From Nitrincola lacisaponensis (GTDB lineage: Bacteria > Pseudomonadota > Gammaproteobacteria > Pseudomonadales > Balneatricaceae): a DNA stretch of 64,000 nucleotides. How positions within the stretch are numbered: the first letter of the stretch is position 1; each line of letters begins with the position of its first letter. Position numbers and translations under genes: made by a program. The stretch covers positions 1 through 64,000 of the forward strand of contig NZ_JMSZ01000042.1 of NCBI RefSeq assembly GCF_000691225.1. Reading direction: 5' to 3'. Positions 9,159 through 18,319 of this stretch are shown piece by piece. The notes beneath the pieces are model-generated. The model searched no databases, had not been told where the DNA came from, and worked only from the letters and a program-made list of their open reading frames with translations.

Positions 9159-10154
9159 GTGGATAATTATCGCAGTTATGTATCGCCAGTTGTGCTGGCG
9201 ACACTGGTGCATCTGGCAATGTTGGCGCTAATTGCAGGCCAGTGGTTTGATTTTTCTGAGCCCCCACGCCCGCAGCCTCGTCATGTTCAGGCGCGTATGA
9301 TAGATCTCAGTAGTCTGCAACCGGATCAGGCTGCAGCGCAGCAGGCAGCTGAGCAGGCAAGGGCGCAAGAGCAGGCTCGTCAGGCCGAACAGCAACGTCA
9401 GGAGGAGCAGCAGCGTCAGGCTGAGCAGCAACGCCAGGCCGAGCAGCAACGTCAGGAAGAGCAGCAACGCCAAGCCGAGCAGCAGCGTCAGGCAGAGCAG
9501 CAGCGACAGGAACAGCAACGGCGAGAGCAGGAAGCGGAACAGCGTCGTCAGCAAGAGTTAACGGCTCAGCGGGAAGCTGAATCACGTTTGCGTGCTGAGC
9601 AGGAGCGACAGCAGCAAGAGGCTGCCGAACAGCAGCGCCGTGCGGAAGAGCAACGGCGGGCGGAGGAGCAAAGGCGCGCTGAAGAGCAGCGGCGAGCCGA
9701 AGAGCAGCGCAGGGCGGAGGAACAGCGTCGACAGGAAACTGAACGTCGTGCACAGGAAGAGCGGCGACGTCAGGAAGAGGCTGCCAGAGCAGCAGAAGAA
9801 GCTCGGCAGCGCGAGGCCGAGGCTGCACGCGCTGCAGCCCAGGCCGCAGCGGATGCAGTGGTGGGTGATATAGGATCTTACATCCAGGCCATGCTGGAGC
9901 GTAACTGGAATATACCGGCAACAGCCCGTCAGGGGATGTATGCCACGGTAGAGATTCATCTGACACCGACAGGCGATATTGTTGATGTGCGTATTTTACG
10001 CAGCAGTGGCGATATGGCATTTGATCGGTCAGTCGAGCAGGCAGTGCGCCGTACTGAGCGTTTGCCCAGGGTGGCGGAGGTGGATCCTATGTTATTTGAA
10101 CGTCGCCTGAGACGTATTCAGATAAACTTCAGACCTGAAGGGTTAAGATGGTAA
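9159..10154 (+). CDS. tolA: Tol-Pal system protein TolA
   Basis: Periplasm-spanning protein linking TolQR to TolB-Pal. The N-terminal membrane helix (about 8-27, PVVLATLVHLAMLALIAG) is followed by a long Q/R/E/A-rich helical rod (about 60-235) made of repeats such as AEQQRQAEQQRQEEQ and RRAEEQ. The C-terminal domain (YIQAMLERNWNIP, VRILRSSGD) has the TonB-like fold. The GTG at 9159 is chosen because it follows the tolR stop and gives the usual short cytoplasmic tail (VDNYRSYVSP); an upstream GTG at 9129 would overlap tolR and add ten odd residues. The 3' end overlaps tolB by seven bases. Confidence 0.9.
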   Translation: MDNYRSYVSPVVLATLVHLAMLALIAGQWFDFSEPPRPQPRHVQARMIDLSSLQPDQAAAQQAAEQARAQEQARQAEQQRQEEQQRQAEQQRQAEQQRQEEQQRQAEQQRQAEQQRQEQQRREQEAEQRRQQELTAQREAESRLRAEQERQQQEAAEQQRRAEEQRRAEEQRRAEEQRRAEEQRRAEEQRRQETERRAQEERRRQEEAARAAEEARQREAEAARAAAQAAADAVVGDIGSYIQAMLERNWNIPATARQGMYATVEIHLTPTGDIVDVRILRSSGDMAFDRSVEQAVRRTERLPRVAEVDPMLFERRLRRIQINFRPEGLRW

Positions 10155-11455
10155 TGCAAATGTTAAAACGATTTATCTGTGCATTGATTGTGTTTTTTAG
10201 CTCGGGTTTGATGGCGCAGCAATTGGTCGTGGAAGTGACCCAGGGGGTCGACAGTCCTGTTCCAGTTGCAGTTGCACCTTTCAGCTGGGCGGGTGAATCA
10301 GCTCTGGCTGAAGATGTTGCTGCGATTGTCAGCCAGAACCTGGGGCGGAGCGGTTTTTTCCGCTCTATGAATCGCCAGAATATGTTGAGCTTTCCGGATC
10401 GTGAAGAGCAGGTGTTTTTCCGTGACTGGCGGATGATGAACCAGGATTACCTGGTTATTGGGCGTATACAGCCGCACTCCGGAGATGAGGTTAAAATTAC
10501 CTTTGAACTCTATGATGTGTTGAAGGAGCAACGCTTGCTGACTCGTGAAGTGTCTGCCGGACGAAACAATCTGCGTGATGCCGCGCACTTTATTTCGGAT
10601 GTGGTGTTTGAGGAGCTGACTGGTATTAAAGGTGCTTTTTCCACGCGTATTGTGTACGTGACATCTGATAGTCGGGATGCCCAGAATCGTCGTTATCGTC
10701 TGCATATGGCTGACTGGGATGGCGAACGGTCGCGCACTGTACTGGAATCAAATGAACCGATTCTGTCACCTGCCTGGTCATTTGATGGCTCGAAACTGGC
10801 ATATGTATCATTTGAAACCACTCGACCCGTGATTTACATTCAGCATTTGGCTACCGGGCAGCGTGAGCAGATTCAGTCTTTCCCTGGACTGAATGGCGCT
10901 CCTGCCTGGTCTCCTGATGGTAACAAGCTGGCCATGGTGCTGTCGAAAGATGGTAACCCGGAAATTTATGTGCTGGATCTGCGCACGCGTGCACTTGATC
11001 GGATGACACAAAATTCAGCCATTGATACTGAGCCATTCTGGTCCCCGGATGGCCGTTCCTTATTCTTCACCTCTGACCGCGGAGGCTCTCCACAGATCTA
11101 CCGGATGGATCTGGCCTCGCGAGCAGTGGAACGTGTGACATACGAAGGCAGTTACAATGCCCGCGGACGTCTCACGCAGGATGGGCGTTTTCTGACCATG
11201 GTTCACCGTGGCAGTTCACGTCGTTTCCAGATAGCTGTTCAGGATCTCAAGAGCGGACGTCTGGATATTTTAACCAACAGCGATTACGATGAGTCTCCGA
11301 GCATCGCACCTAACGGTAGCATTGTGATGTACGCTACGCAGGACAATGGACGCGGCATTTTGGCTGCGGTTTCACTGGATGGGCGTATCCGATTCAATAT
11401 GCCTATTCCGCAAGGGGATGTCCGTGAACCGGCGTGGTCGCCATTTTTGAAATAA
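10148..11455 (+). CDS. tolB: Tol-Pal system beta-propeller protein TolB
   Basis: Periplasmic protein of 435 residues that binds Pal and TolA. A signal peptide (about 1-24, ending SSGLMAQQ) is followed by an alpha/beta domain with the conserved VPVAVAPF block and a six-bladed WD40-like propeller with repeats such as PAWSPDGNKLAMV and PFWSPDGRSLFFTSDRGG. GAAGGGT five bases before 10148 supports the start, which overlaps the tolA stop. Confidence 0.96.
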   Translation: MVMQMLKRFICALIVFFSSGLMAQQLVVEVTQGVDSPVPVAVAPFSWAGESALAEDVAAIVSQNLGRSGFFRSMNRQNMLSFPDREEQVFFRDWRMMNQDYLVIGRIQPHSGDEVKITFELYDVLKEQRLLTREVSAGRNNLRDAAHFISDVVFEELTGIKGAFSTRIVYVTSDSRDAQNRRYRLHMADWDGERSRTVLESNEPILSPAWSFDGSKLAYVSFETTRPVIYIQHLATGQREQIQSFPGLNGAPAWSPDGNKLAMVLSKDGNPEIYVLDLRTRALDRMTQNSAIDTEPFWSPDGRSLFFTSDRGGSPQIYRMDLASRAVERVTYEGSYNARGRLTQDGRFLTMVHRGSSRRFQIAVQDLKSGRLDILTNSDYDESPSIAPNGSIVMYATQDNGRGILAAVSLDGRIRFNMPIPQGDVREPAWSPFLK

Positions 11456-11477
11456 ATTGTATCAACCTTTTATTGAT

Positions 11478-11499
11478 TTGCTGATGTGAGTGTCAGCAA
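11478..11499 (+). other. Hairpin in the tolB-pal gap
   Basis: TTGCTGA (11478-11484) and TCAGCAA (11493-11499) form a 7-bp stem directly before the AGGAG ribosome site of pal. No U-tract follows. It could stabilise a processed pal transcript, as pal is usually the most abundant product of the operon. Confidence 0.4.
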
Positions 11500-11511
11500 C
11501 AGGAGAAAAAA

Positions 11512-12030
11512 ATGCGTTCTGTTCATTTGACTAAAGCGCTGACGCTGGCTGCTGTAATGGCGATTGCTGCGGGTTGTAGTTCTACTGGTAGCCGTAGTGA
11601 TTCCGGTGCTGTAAGTGGTACAGGCGGAGACACCAGTGCATACGGTGTTGGCACCGGTACAGGTGTGACTCCAGGCAGCTGGGAAGAAGTTGCAACCCTG
11701 AAAAATGTATTCTACTTCGAGTTCGACCGTGCGGTTGTTCGTCCAGAGTTCTTTGCTGATCTGGAAGGTCATGCACGTTACCTGGCAGGTAATCCATCTG
11801 CACGTGTTCGTCTGGATGGTCATACCGACGAGCGTGGTACTCGCGAGTACAACATGGCTCTGGGTGAGCGTCGTGCACAGGCTGTAGAACGTCTGTTGCT
11901 GGTTAACGGTGCGAATGCAAGCCAGATCGAAACTGTCAGCTATGGCGAAGAGCGTCCTGCAGTTGCCGGTAACCATGAAGGTGCCTGGTCGCAGAACCGT
12001 CGTGTTGAGCTGAGATACCTGAGCCGCTGA
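11512..12030 (+). CDS. pal: Peptidoglycan-associated lipoprotein Pal
   Basis: Outer membrane lipoprotein of 172 residues. The signal peptide ends in the lipobox IAAGC (Cys about 22). A Ser/Gly/Thr-rich tether leads to the OmpA-like domain (about 62-172) with the peptidoglycan-binding block LDGHTDERGTREYNMALGER. It anchors the Tol machine to the wall and partners TolB. A strong AGGAG lies before the start. Confidence 0.97.
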   Translation: MRSVHLTKALTLAAVMAIAAGCSSTGSRSDSGAVSGTGGDTSAYGVGTGTGVTPGSWEEVATLKNVFYFEFDRAVVRPEFFADLEGHARYLAGNPSARVRLDGHTDERGTREYNMALGERRAQAVERLLLVNGANASQIETVSYGEERPAVAGNHEGAWSQNRRVELRYLSR

Positions 12031-12037
12031 TAAACGG

Positions 12038-12826
12038 ATGATGAAACCTACGCTGAAATACACAGTTGCGGGTTGTCTGAGTGCTGTGCTGACGATGTCA
12101 GCACAGGCTCAGGTTCCAGTGATTGAAATTCGCAGTGGGGAGCAGGCAGGTAGTGCTGCGGCTCTTCCCGGTGCCTCAAGCCAGAGTGAACTGATCCAGT
12201 TGGTGTATCAGTTGCAGGAAGAGGTACGACAACTGCGCGGTGAGCTGGAGACGGCACAGCACAAGCTGAACCGCCTGGAAACAGACTCCTTCGAACGCTA
12301 TCGTGATGTGGATCGGCGCCTCAGTGTGTTGATGCAGGCAGCGATGGACTCTGATACCCTGCCGCCCTTATCGGCGCCTTCTGATCTGCTGCCTGTTGAA
12401 GCTGCCGCTGAAGCAGACCCTGTACAGGTGGCTGCTGAGCCAGCTTCTGCCAACGATCAACAGGCGTATGATGAAGCCTTTGCGCTGGTACGGACACGCG
12501 AATTTGATGCGGCAATTGATGCATTCAATGCGTTTGTCAGACGTTATCCAGAGCATGCCAATACCGCTAACGGGTATTACTGGCTAGGTGAGTTGCATTT
12601 GGCTAAAGAGTCGCCAGAACAGGCTAAAGTGGCGTTCGAGACAGTGCTGGAGAAGTTTCCGGGCCATCACAAGGTGCCCGATACTCTTTATAAACTGGGC
12701 GTAACCTTTTCACGCCTGGGTGAGCATGAACGTTCACGTCATATGATGCAACGTGTCATCACTGAATACCCGCAAAGTACAGCTGCCACCCTGGCGCAAA
12801 GTTTCCGGCCTGTGGAAAGCAACTGA
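12038..12826 (+). CDS. cpoB: Cell division coordinator CpoB (YbgF)
   Basis: Periplasmic Tol-associated protein, 262 residues. It has a signal peptide (cleavage near MSAQAQ), a coiled-coil trimerisation segment (about 45-95, LVYQLQEEVRQLRGELE) and three C-terminal TPR repeats (from about 140, YDEAFALVRTREFDAAIDAF onward). In E. coli CpoB links peptidoglycan synthesis by PBP1B with outer membrane constriction. It starts seven bases after pal. Two tandem ATG codons (12038, 12041) are possible starts. Confidence 0.92.
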   Translation: MMKPTLKYTVAGCLSAVLTMSAQAQVPVIEIRSGEQAGSAAALPGASSQSELIQLVYQLQEEVRQLRGELETAQHKLNRLETDSFERYRDVDRRLSVLMQAAMDSDTLPPLSAPSDLLPVEAAAEADPVQVAAEPASANDQQAYDEAFALVRTREFDAAIDAFNAFVRRYPEHANTANGYYWLGELHLAKESPEQAKVAFETVLEKFPGHHKVPDTLYKLGVTFSRLGEHERSRHMMQRVITEYPQSTAATLAQSFRPVESN

Positions 12827-12841
12827 GGATTGAGAGTTAAG

Positions 12842-13537
12842 ATGACAAGCGGTAAGCGTGCCGTAGTGTTGCTGTCCGGTGGTCTGGATTCGGCCACAGT
12901 CCTGGCAATGGCCAAAGACCAGGGATATAGCTGCTACGTGCTGAGTTTTGATTATGGCCAGCGTTCGCTGACTGAGTTGAATGCGGCTCGTTCTGTGGCT
13001 GCAGAGTTAGGTGCAGTAGAGCATCGAGTACTGCGCCTGCATCTGGAGGATTTCGGCGGTTCGGCGCTGACCGATCACAGCCTGAATATGCCTGAAGGTG
13101 CACCTGCTGAAGACCCCGCTGATGGCATTCCACTGACCTATGTACCTGCACGTAATACAGTATTTCTGTCACTGGCGCTTGGCTGGGCTGAGGTACTGGA
13201 TGCCCAGGCGATTTTTATAGGTGTCAATGCTGTCGACTATTCTGGTTATCCAGATTGCCGTCCAGAGTTTATTCGTGCATTTGAAGCAATGGCTGCACTG
13301 GCAACCCGACAGGGAGTTGAGGGTGCACCCATCAAGATTGTGACGCCGTTGATCGATCTGACTAAAGCACAGATTATTCAGGAAGGGGTGCGTTTGGGGC
13401 TGGATTATGCCAAAACGGTTTCCTGTTATCAGGCTGATGATCAGGGACGTGCTTGTGGTCGTTGTGATAGCTGTCGTTTGCGTGCTGTTGGCTTCCAACA
13501 GGCGGGTATCGCCGACCCTACCCTCTATCAATCCTGA
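12842..13537 (+). CDS. queC: 7-cyano-7-deazaguanine synthase QueC
   Basis: Converts 7-carboxy-7-deazaguanine to preQ0 with ATP and ammonia, for queuosine synthesis. The 231 residues carry the PP-loop ([17 protein letters not shown]) and the C-terminal zinc cysteines (SCYQAD...[10 protein letters not shown]). The ATG at 12842 is preferred to a TTG at 12830, which would overlap its own ribosome site. It follows cpoB by 15 bases. queE, often between cpoB and queC in relatives, is not present here. Confidence 0.95.
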   Translation: MTSGKRAVVLLSGGLDSATVLAMAKDQGYSCYVLSFDYGQRSLTELNAARSVAAELGAVEHRVLRLHLEDFGGSALTDHSLNMPEGAPAEDPADGIPLTYVPARNTVFLSLALGWAEVLDAQAIFIGVNAVDYSGYPDCRPEFIRAFEAMAALATRQGVEGAPIKIVTPLIDLTKAQIIQEGVRLGLDYAKTVSCYQADDQGRACGRCDSCRLRAVGFQQAGIADPTLYQS

Positions 13538-13567
13538 AGACTGATCGGTCTTTCGCGGATTTCCATG

Positions 13568-13576
13568 TGTTATAAT
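13568..13576 (+). promoter_or_regulatory. Extended -10 promoter for nadA
   Basis: TGTTATAAT (13568-13576) is a perfect -10 with the upstream TGn extension, 69 bases before nadA. The corresponding -35 region is poor, as expected for extended -10 promoters. Confidence 0.65.
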
Positions 13577-13644
13577 GCTGGATTGAGTGCTGCTCCGTTC
13601 TCGGTGCAGCCTGCTTCCCTTAAACCCGGAGTTCGGAACTGTCC

Positions 13645-14691
13645 ATGTTAACCAAACGAGAGTTGGCGGATCGTATTCTTGTGCAGGAACATTTTGCTCA
13701 GGAACACTTGCCAGGCGCTTTAACTTCCCAGCAAGAAGCCCAACTGACAGATGAAATTCTTTCCCTGCTCAAGCAGAAAGATGCGTGCCTGGTCGCACAC
13801 TACTATACCGACCCGATTCTTCAGGCGCTGGCAGAAAAAAGTGGTGGTTGTGTCGCGGATTCACTGGAAATGGCTCGTTTTGGCAGTCAGCATCCTGCAT
13901 CGACCCTGCTGGTGGCAGGCGTGCGCTTTATGGGCGAGACGGCCAAGATACTCAGCCCGGAAAAGAGGGTGCTGATGCCAACCCTGGAGGCGACCTGTTC
14001 ACTGGATCTGGGCTGTCCAGTGGATGAGTTTTCGGCGTTTTGTGATCAATACCCGGATCATGAAGTGGTGGTTTATGCCAATACTTCGGCAGCGGTGAAA
14101 GCCCGGGCTGACTGGGTGGTGACCTCCAGTATTGCCTTGCGGGTGGTTGAGCATCTGGCAGACCAGGGAAAGAAGATCATCTGGGCACCGGATAAGCACC
14201 TGGGCGATTATGTGCGTCAGAAAACAGGTGCTGAGATGCTGCTGTGGGATGGCGCTTGTATCGTACATGAGGAGTTCAAGGCCAAGGGGCTGCAGGAACT
14301 GAAAAAAGTCTATCCCGAAGCAGCGATACTGGTGCATCCGGAGTCACCTGATACTGTGGTCGAGATGGCGGATGTCGTCGGGTCAACCAGTCAGTTGATT
14401 CGTGCAGCGGCAACCTTGCCTAACCGGATGTTTATCGTGGCGACCGATCGCGGCATTTTCTATAAAATGCAGCAGGCTGCGCCTGGTAAGGTGTTGATCG
14501 AAGCACCAACCGGTGGAACAGGGGCTACCTGTCGCAGTTGTGCGCATTGCCCCTGGATGGCGATGAATGGTCTGGAAAATCTGCGCGATGTGCTGTTGCG
14601 TGGCGATCAGGAGATACAGGTGTCGACTAATCTGATTGAGCGTGCCCGGTTGCCTTTGCAGCGCATGCTGGATTTCCCCGTAAGCAGTTAA
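13645..14691 (+). CDS. nadA: Quinolinate synthase NadA
   Basis: Iron-sulfur enzyme that condenses iminoaspartate with dihydroxyacetone phosphate to quinolinate in de novo NAD synthesis. The 348-residue protein matches the long gammaproteobacterial form. [4Fe-4S] ligand cysteines are seen in the segments [15 protein letters not shown] and [14 protein letters not shown]; the substrate-binding blocks VAHYYTDP and [10 protein letters not shown] are intact. It stands alone behind its own promoter and is closed by a hairpin shared with the convergent bepA. Confidence 0.96.
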   Translation: MLTKRELADRILVQEHFAQEHLPGALTSQQEAQLTDEILSLLKQKDACLVAHYYTDPILQALAEKSGGCVADSLEMARFGSQHPASTLLVAGVRFMGETAKILSPEKRVLMPTLEATCSLDLGCPVDEFSAFCDQYPDHEVVVYANTSAAVKARADWVVTSSIALRVVEHLADQGKKIIWAPDKHLGDYVRQKTGAEMLLWDGACIVHEEFKAKGLQELKKVYPEAAILVHPESPDTVVEMADVVGSTSQLIRAAATLPNRMFIVATDRGIFYKMQQAAPGKVLIEAPTGGTGATCRSCAHCPWMAMNGLENLRDVLLRGDQEIQVSTNLIERARLPLQRMLDFPVSS

Positions 14692-14702
14692 AACTTCTTG
14701 AA

Positions 14703-14729
14703 GGACTTCTGCTTCAGAAGTCCTCTTTC
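14703..14729. terminator. Bidirectional hairpin between nadA and bepA
   Basis: GGACTTCTG (14703-14711) and CAGAAGTCC (14715-14723) form a 9-bp stem with loop CTT. T-rich bases follow on the + side (TCTTTC), and a weaker AAAACTTCTT flank serves the - side. The bepA stop codon lies inside the hairpin. Confidence 0.7.
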
Positions 14730-16183
14730 ATCTGGCGGCGGATTTCCAGTGTTTCGGCTTCCAGCTGCTCCAGTCGTGCTATATCTGCAGGTCTCAGGTT
14801 GCGTTCACGTTTGGCAAAGGTAATTTGTTGTACCGCGCTGTCAAGGTTGCCTGTGAGCAGAAAATACTCAATGCGTGCTTCATGTACTCCGGTGATGTTA
14901 CCGGCCAGTCCTTCTGCCTCAGCAAGCTGATACCAGCTATCGACATCTGTTGGGTAGTCTTGCAAAACCTGCCGGTAAACAGGGATAGCGCGATCCGGTC
15001 TTCCGGACTCATGCATCACTCGGGCATGCAGTTTCATCACGGGCAGGCTACCAGGATAAAGATCCATCAGTTGCGATGACTGATGCTGGGCTTCAGTGTA
15101 ATCATGCTCAGCCAGTAGCAGTTCGATACCGCTGAGTTGAACATACAGGTGTTGTTGCCAGCTTGAAGGGAGCTTGGCAAGTGCCTCGCGTGCCAGCTTC
15201 AGCTCACCGGTACGTATGCCTGCCAGTAAAACACCGTAATGCGATCTGGCATGGCTGTTTTCACGGCTGTCAGCCAGAAAACGCTGCAGTATTTCACCCG
15301 GCTGGTTGCTCAGGTGGACTTCCATGCGCGTGCGAATCAGATCGAAGTCGGGTGTGTAGGGACGAGGTGTTACGGTCGGTAGCGCTTCGGCGCGGTTCAG
15401 CGAGTCAGCTATGCGCGCTTCAGTTACCGGGTGCGAGAGCAAAAACTCAGGTGGGCGCTGACCATAAAAACGATAGCTGCGCTGTAATCTGGAGAACATC
15501 ATAGGCATGGCTTTCGGATCCCGGTTGGCGGCTACCAGGGTTTGCATACCGATACGGTCAGCTTCCTCTTCGTTGCGTCGGCTGAAACTTAATTGTGCTT
15601 GTGCTTGTGCGCCGATAGTGCCTGAGAGTGCGGCGGCACCGCCTTGTGGATCAGCTGCGGCGATCAGGATGCTGGCCAGTACGCCAGCAAGGACCAGCGG
15701 TCGATTACGACGCTCTTCCTCGATACGCTGTGCATAATGGCGCTGGCTGAGATGTGCCAATTCATGAGCCAGCACCGATACCAGTTCATCTTCCGAGCCG
15801 GCTGCGGTAATCAACCCGGCATGAACACCAATAATTCCACCAGGAACTGCAAACGCATTGAATGTTGGATTGTCTAAAACAATTAGTTCCAGGCGTCTAT
15901 CCGTCAATTGGCTGTGAGGTGCAAGATCCCAGAGTAGCTCATCCAGATAATGGAAGGTTATCGGATCTTGCAACAGGGGCGCACGCCCACGCAGTATTCT
16001 TGCCCAGTTACGCCCAAGCCTGTACTCAGAAGAGAGGGATACTGAAGCCGATGTCGGGTCTGCGAGACTGGGAAGATTGGTCGATGCGTGGCTGTGGGAT
16101 GGATAAATCAACCCGATTGTACAGAGGCTAAAAAAGACCGCTGATAGAATTGCTTTCAAGAATGAATGCCTGTTTGTAATCAT
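14714..16183 (-). CDS. bepA: Periplasmic M48 protease with TPRs, BepA-like
   Basis: Zinc metalloprotease and chaperone for outer membrane protein assembly, acting with the BAM complex on LptD and others. A signal peptide (cleavage near HSHAS) is followed by the M48 domain with the zinc motif HELAHLSQRH and a downstream EEEADRIG that supplies the third ligand Glu. A C-terminal TPR domain starts near residue 290. The start at 16183 (MITNRHSF) gives a normal signal peptide; in-frame ATG at 16201 and GTG at 16210 are possible but none has a strong ribosome site. Transcribed convergently with nadA. Confidence 0.88.
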   Translation of the reverse strand: MITNRHSFLKAILSAVFFSLCTIGLIYPSHSHASTNLPSLADPTSASVSLSSEYRLGRNWARILRGRAPLLQDPITFHYLDELLWDLAPHSQLTDRRLELIVLDNPTFNAFAVPGGIIGVHAGLITAAGSEDELVSVLAHELAHLSQRHYAQRIEEERRNRPLVLAGVLASILIAAADPQGGAAALSGTIGAQAQAQLSFSRRNEEEADRIGMQTLVAANRDPKAMPMMFSRLQRSYRFYGQRPPEFLLSHPVTEARIADSLNRAEALPTVTPRPYTPDFDLIRTRMEVHLSNQPGEILQRFLADSRENSHARSHYGVLLAGIRTGELKLAREALAKLPSSWQQHLYVQLSGIELLLAEHDYTEAQHQSSQLMDLYPGSLPVMKLHARVMHESGRPDRAIPVYRQVLQDYPTDVDSWYQLAEAEGLAGNITGVHEARIEYFLLTGNLDSAVQQITFAKRERNLRPADIARLEQLEAETLEIRRQMKEDF

Positions 16184-16286
16184 GTTGAGTTGTAATACCA
16201 TGAGCTGCACTTTAATCTAAGCGTGGCATTTCCGTCCAGCTGTCACCAGCTGAACGTTACGAATACAGTGGAACAATGAGGTTTGT

Positions 16287-16526
16287 ATGTCATCATTACC
16301 GGACCCGGATCAGCTATTGGATACCAGTGGTCTTAACTGTCCTTTACCCTTGTTAAAAGCTAAACAGGCATTAAGTCGTATGGTGCCGGGACAGTTGCTG
16401 CAGGTGATTGCAACGGATGCCGGCTCGGTCAGAGACTTTAAGGCCTATACAGATCAATCAGACCATACCCTGCTGAAGTCGTTCACTGAGCAGGATCGCT
16501 TTATTTATATTATCCGCCGCGGCTGA
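16287..16526 (+). CDS. TusA-family sulfur carrier protein
   Basis: A 79-residue protein with the TusA/SirA/YedF fold signature: the conserved LDTSGLNCPLPLLKAK block holds the CPxP motif whose Cys carries persulfide sulfur in this family, and the C-terminal IRRG is typical. Members serve tRNA thiouridylation, molybdenum cofactor or selenium pathways. It precedes the AI-2E transporter gene by 25 bases and is divergent from bepA; this bepA/tusA/perM/bcp grouping is common in gammaproteobacteria. Confidence 0.88.
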   Translation: MSSLPDPDQLLDTSGLNCPLPLLKAKQALSRMVPGQLLQVIATDAGSVRDFKAYTDQSDHTLLKSFTEQDRFIYIIRRG

Positions 16527-16551
16527 CAGGTTTCGAGGAGTTGCAGGCTTC

Positions 16552-17646
16552 ATGCTAAAAATTATCAGTAAATGGGTACATCGTTACTTTTCCGATGAAG
16601 AGGCGTTGCTGCTGTTTGTATTGCTGGCTGTTTCGCTGCTGGTGATTCTGACGCTGGGCAAGGCGCTGGCACCGGTGTTTTTCAGTATTATCCTGGCATT
16701 TTTGATGCAGGGGGCTGTGCAGCGTTGTACTCGCTATATGCCGCACAAGGTGGCTGTGCTGTTGGTGTTTACCAGTTTCATGGCGGCTTTTCTGGCATTC
16801 ATGTTGCTGGTGTTGCCGCAGGTCTGGCGACAGTTGTTGACGTTGCTGAATGAAACGCCGCGCATTATGTCAGAGATACAGAAAGTGTTGCTGTTGCTGC
16901 CGGAGCGTTATCCCGAGCTGGTGTCTGAACAGCAGGTGCGTCAGTTGATCGCCATGGCAGCCAGTGAAATCGGCCGGGCCTGGCAATGGGCACTAACCTT
17001 CTCACTGCATTCGATTACCAATATTGTTGCCTTGCTGATTTACCTGATTCTGGTGCCTATCCTGGTATTTTTCTTTATGAAGGACGGGAATTATCTGGCA
17101 GGGAGCCTGACCGCCTATCTGCCGGAAAAGCGCGATATGATGCGGCGTATCTGGACCGAGATGGATGCGCAGATTGCCAATTATATTCGTGGCAAGGTGA
17201 TTGAAATTCTGATTGTGGGTGCGGTGTCCTATGTTGTGTTCGTGTTTCTGGGACTGAATTATGCGGCATTGCTGGCATTGATGGTCGGTCTTTCGGTGGT
17301 TATTCCCTATATCGGGGCTGCTGTGGTGACCTTGCCGGTTGCCGGTGTTGCATTCTTTCAATGGGGTTGGGGCAGTGAATTCATTACCCTGATGATTGCA
17401 TACTTTGTGATTCAGGCACTGGATGGCAATGTACTGGTTCCCATTCTGTTTTCCGAGGCAGTGAACCTGCATCCTGTATCGATTATTGTTGCAGTTCTGC
17501 TGTTTGGTAGTCTGTGGGGGGTGCTTGGGGTCTTTTTTGCAATTCCGCTGGCGACGCTGATTAAGTCAATCGTCAATGCCTGGCCGCGTGCCTTGGAACA
17601 TGTGCATGAGGAGAGTCAGGGGCCTCCGGATGAGTCAGTATCCTGA
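16552..17646 (+). CDS. AI-2E family (PerM/YhhT-like) inner membrane transporter
   Basis: A 364-residue protein with about eight hydrophobic segments. Family features include the N-terminal paired helices (about 20-95), a charged middle region, and the C-terminal helices with GLSVVIPYIGAAVVTLP and the PILFSEAVNLHPVSIIVAVL block. AI-2E proteins export diverse small molecules or ions; the substrate here cannot be told. It is likely cotranscribed with the TusA-like gene. A weak CCCG/CGGG hairpin with a short T-run (17649-17666) follows. Confidence 0.87.
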   Translation: MLKIISKWVHRYFSDEEALLLFVLLAVSLLVILTLGKALAPVFFSIILAFLMQGAVQRCTRYMPHKVAVLLVFTSFMAAFLAFMLLVLPQVWRQLLTLLNETPRIMSEIQKVLLLLPERYPELVSEQQVRQLIAMAASEIGRAWQWALTFSLHSITNIVALLIYLILVPILVFFFMKDGNYLAGSLTAYLPEKRDMMRRIWTEMDAQIANYIRGKVIEILIVGAVSYVVFVFLGLNYAALLALMVGLSVVIPYIGAAVVTLPVAGVAFFQWGWGSEFITLMIAYFVIQALDGNVLVPILFSEAVNLHPVSIIVAVLLFGSLWGVLGVFFAIPLATLIKSIVNAWPRALEHVHEESQGPPDESVS

Positions 17647-17664
17647 GGCCCGGGTCGGGTGTTT

Positions 17665-18135
17665 TTATGACAGGGATTTAACCTGTTCCAGTACTTCAGC
17701 AGCATGTCCGGCGACTTTGACCTTGCGCCATTCTTTTCGCAGGATGCCCTGCTTGTCGATCAGAAAGGTGCTGCGGTCAATACCGAGATACTCTTTGCCA
17801 TAGAGTTTTTTCAGCTTGATCACATCAAAGAGCTGGCACAGGCTTTCATCCGGGTCACTGATCAGCTGAAACGGAAAGGACTGTTTGTTGCGGAAGTTTT
17901 CATGGCTGCGCAAGCTGTCACGGGAAACACCAAAAATCTCGGTATCCAGGCTCTGAAATTCCGGGTACAGGTCACGAAAGTCCTGACCTTCGGTGGTGCA
18001 TCCCGGTGTGCTGTCTTTAGGGTAGAAGTACAGCACAACATTGCGACCTTTCAATTCACTCAGCTTGACCTCTGTATCACTGGTCGCTTTGGCAGTGAAG
18101 TCTGCTACGGGATGGTCAATGGTGGCGACTTGCAT
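17665..18135 (-). CDS. bcp: Thioredoxin-dependent thiol peroxidase (Bcp/PrxQ)
   Basis: A 156-residue peroxiredoxin that reduces hydroperoxides using thioredoxin. The peroxidatic Cys lies in YPKDSTPGCTTEGQDFRD. The fifth residue after it, where Bcp enzymes often carry the resolving Cys, is not cysteine here, so this is probably a one-Cys-type Bcp. Divergent from dapA; ribosome site AGGAGA lies before the ATG at 18135. Confidence 0.94.
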   Translation of the reverse strand: MQVATIDHPVADFTAKATSDTEVKLSELKGRNVVLYFYPKDSTPGCTTEGQDFRDLYPEFQSLDTEIFGVSRDSLRSHENFRNKQSFPFQLISDPDESLCQLFDVIKLKKLYGKEYLGIDRSTFLIDKQGILRKEWRKVKVAGHAAEVLEQVKSLS

Positions 18136-18200
18136 AAGGCTCTCCTGAAAAAGTCTATGGAAAAAATGTTTCTGCTACTACGCTAAAGGGGGGTTATTCG

Positions 18201-18229
18201 TTTAGAATGACCGGTCATTCAGATACGAT
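18201..18229 (+). promoter_or_regulatory. dapA promoter with a perfect 16-bp palindrome
   Basis: TTTAGA (18201-18206), 17 bases, then TACGAT (18224-18229) form a moderate sigma-70 promoter in the bcp/dapA gap. Between and partly over these elements is GAATGACCGGTCATTC (18205-18220), a perfect inverted repeat with no centre gap, which resembles an operator for a dimeric repressor. No matching regulator gene is nearby. Confidence 0.5.
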
Positions 18230-18319
18230 AGCAGAAGCGGGGCAGCAGGTTAACCTTGCTTTTTTACAGATGCGGTGTGGTGTTCAGATCACCACCGCCT
18301 GATCAATATGGAGAACACA

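Noticed and set aside
9340..9850. CRISPR-like repetition
   Set aside because: The repeats are in-frame codons of the TolA rod, with no unique spacers of constant length.
9307..10020. Long minus-strand open frame opposite tolA (237 codons, very Pro/Ala/Leu-rich)
   Set aside because: It is produced by the repetitive Q/R/E codons of tolA read backwards. It has low-complexity composition and no ribosome site, and tolA is certain.
17649..17666. CCCG/CGGG hairpin with five T as terminator of the AI-2E transporter gene
   Set aside because: The stem is only four pairs with a three-base loop; too weak to list as a separate feature.
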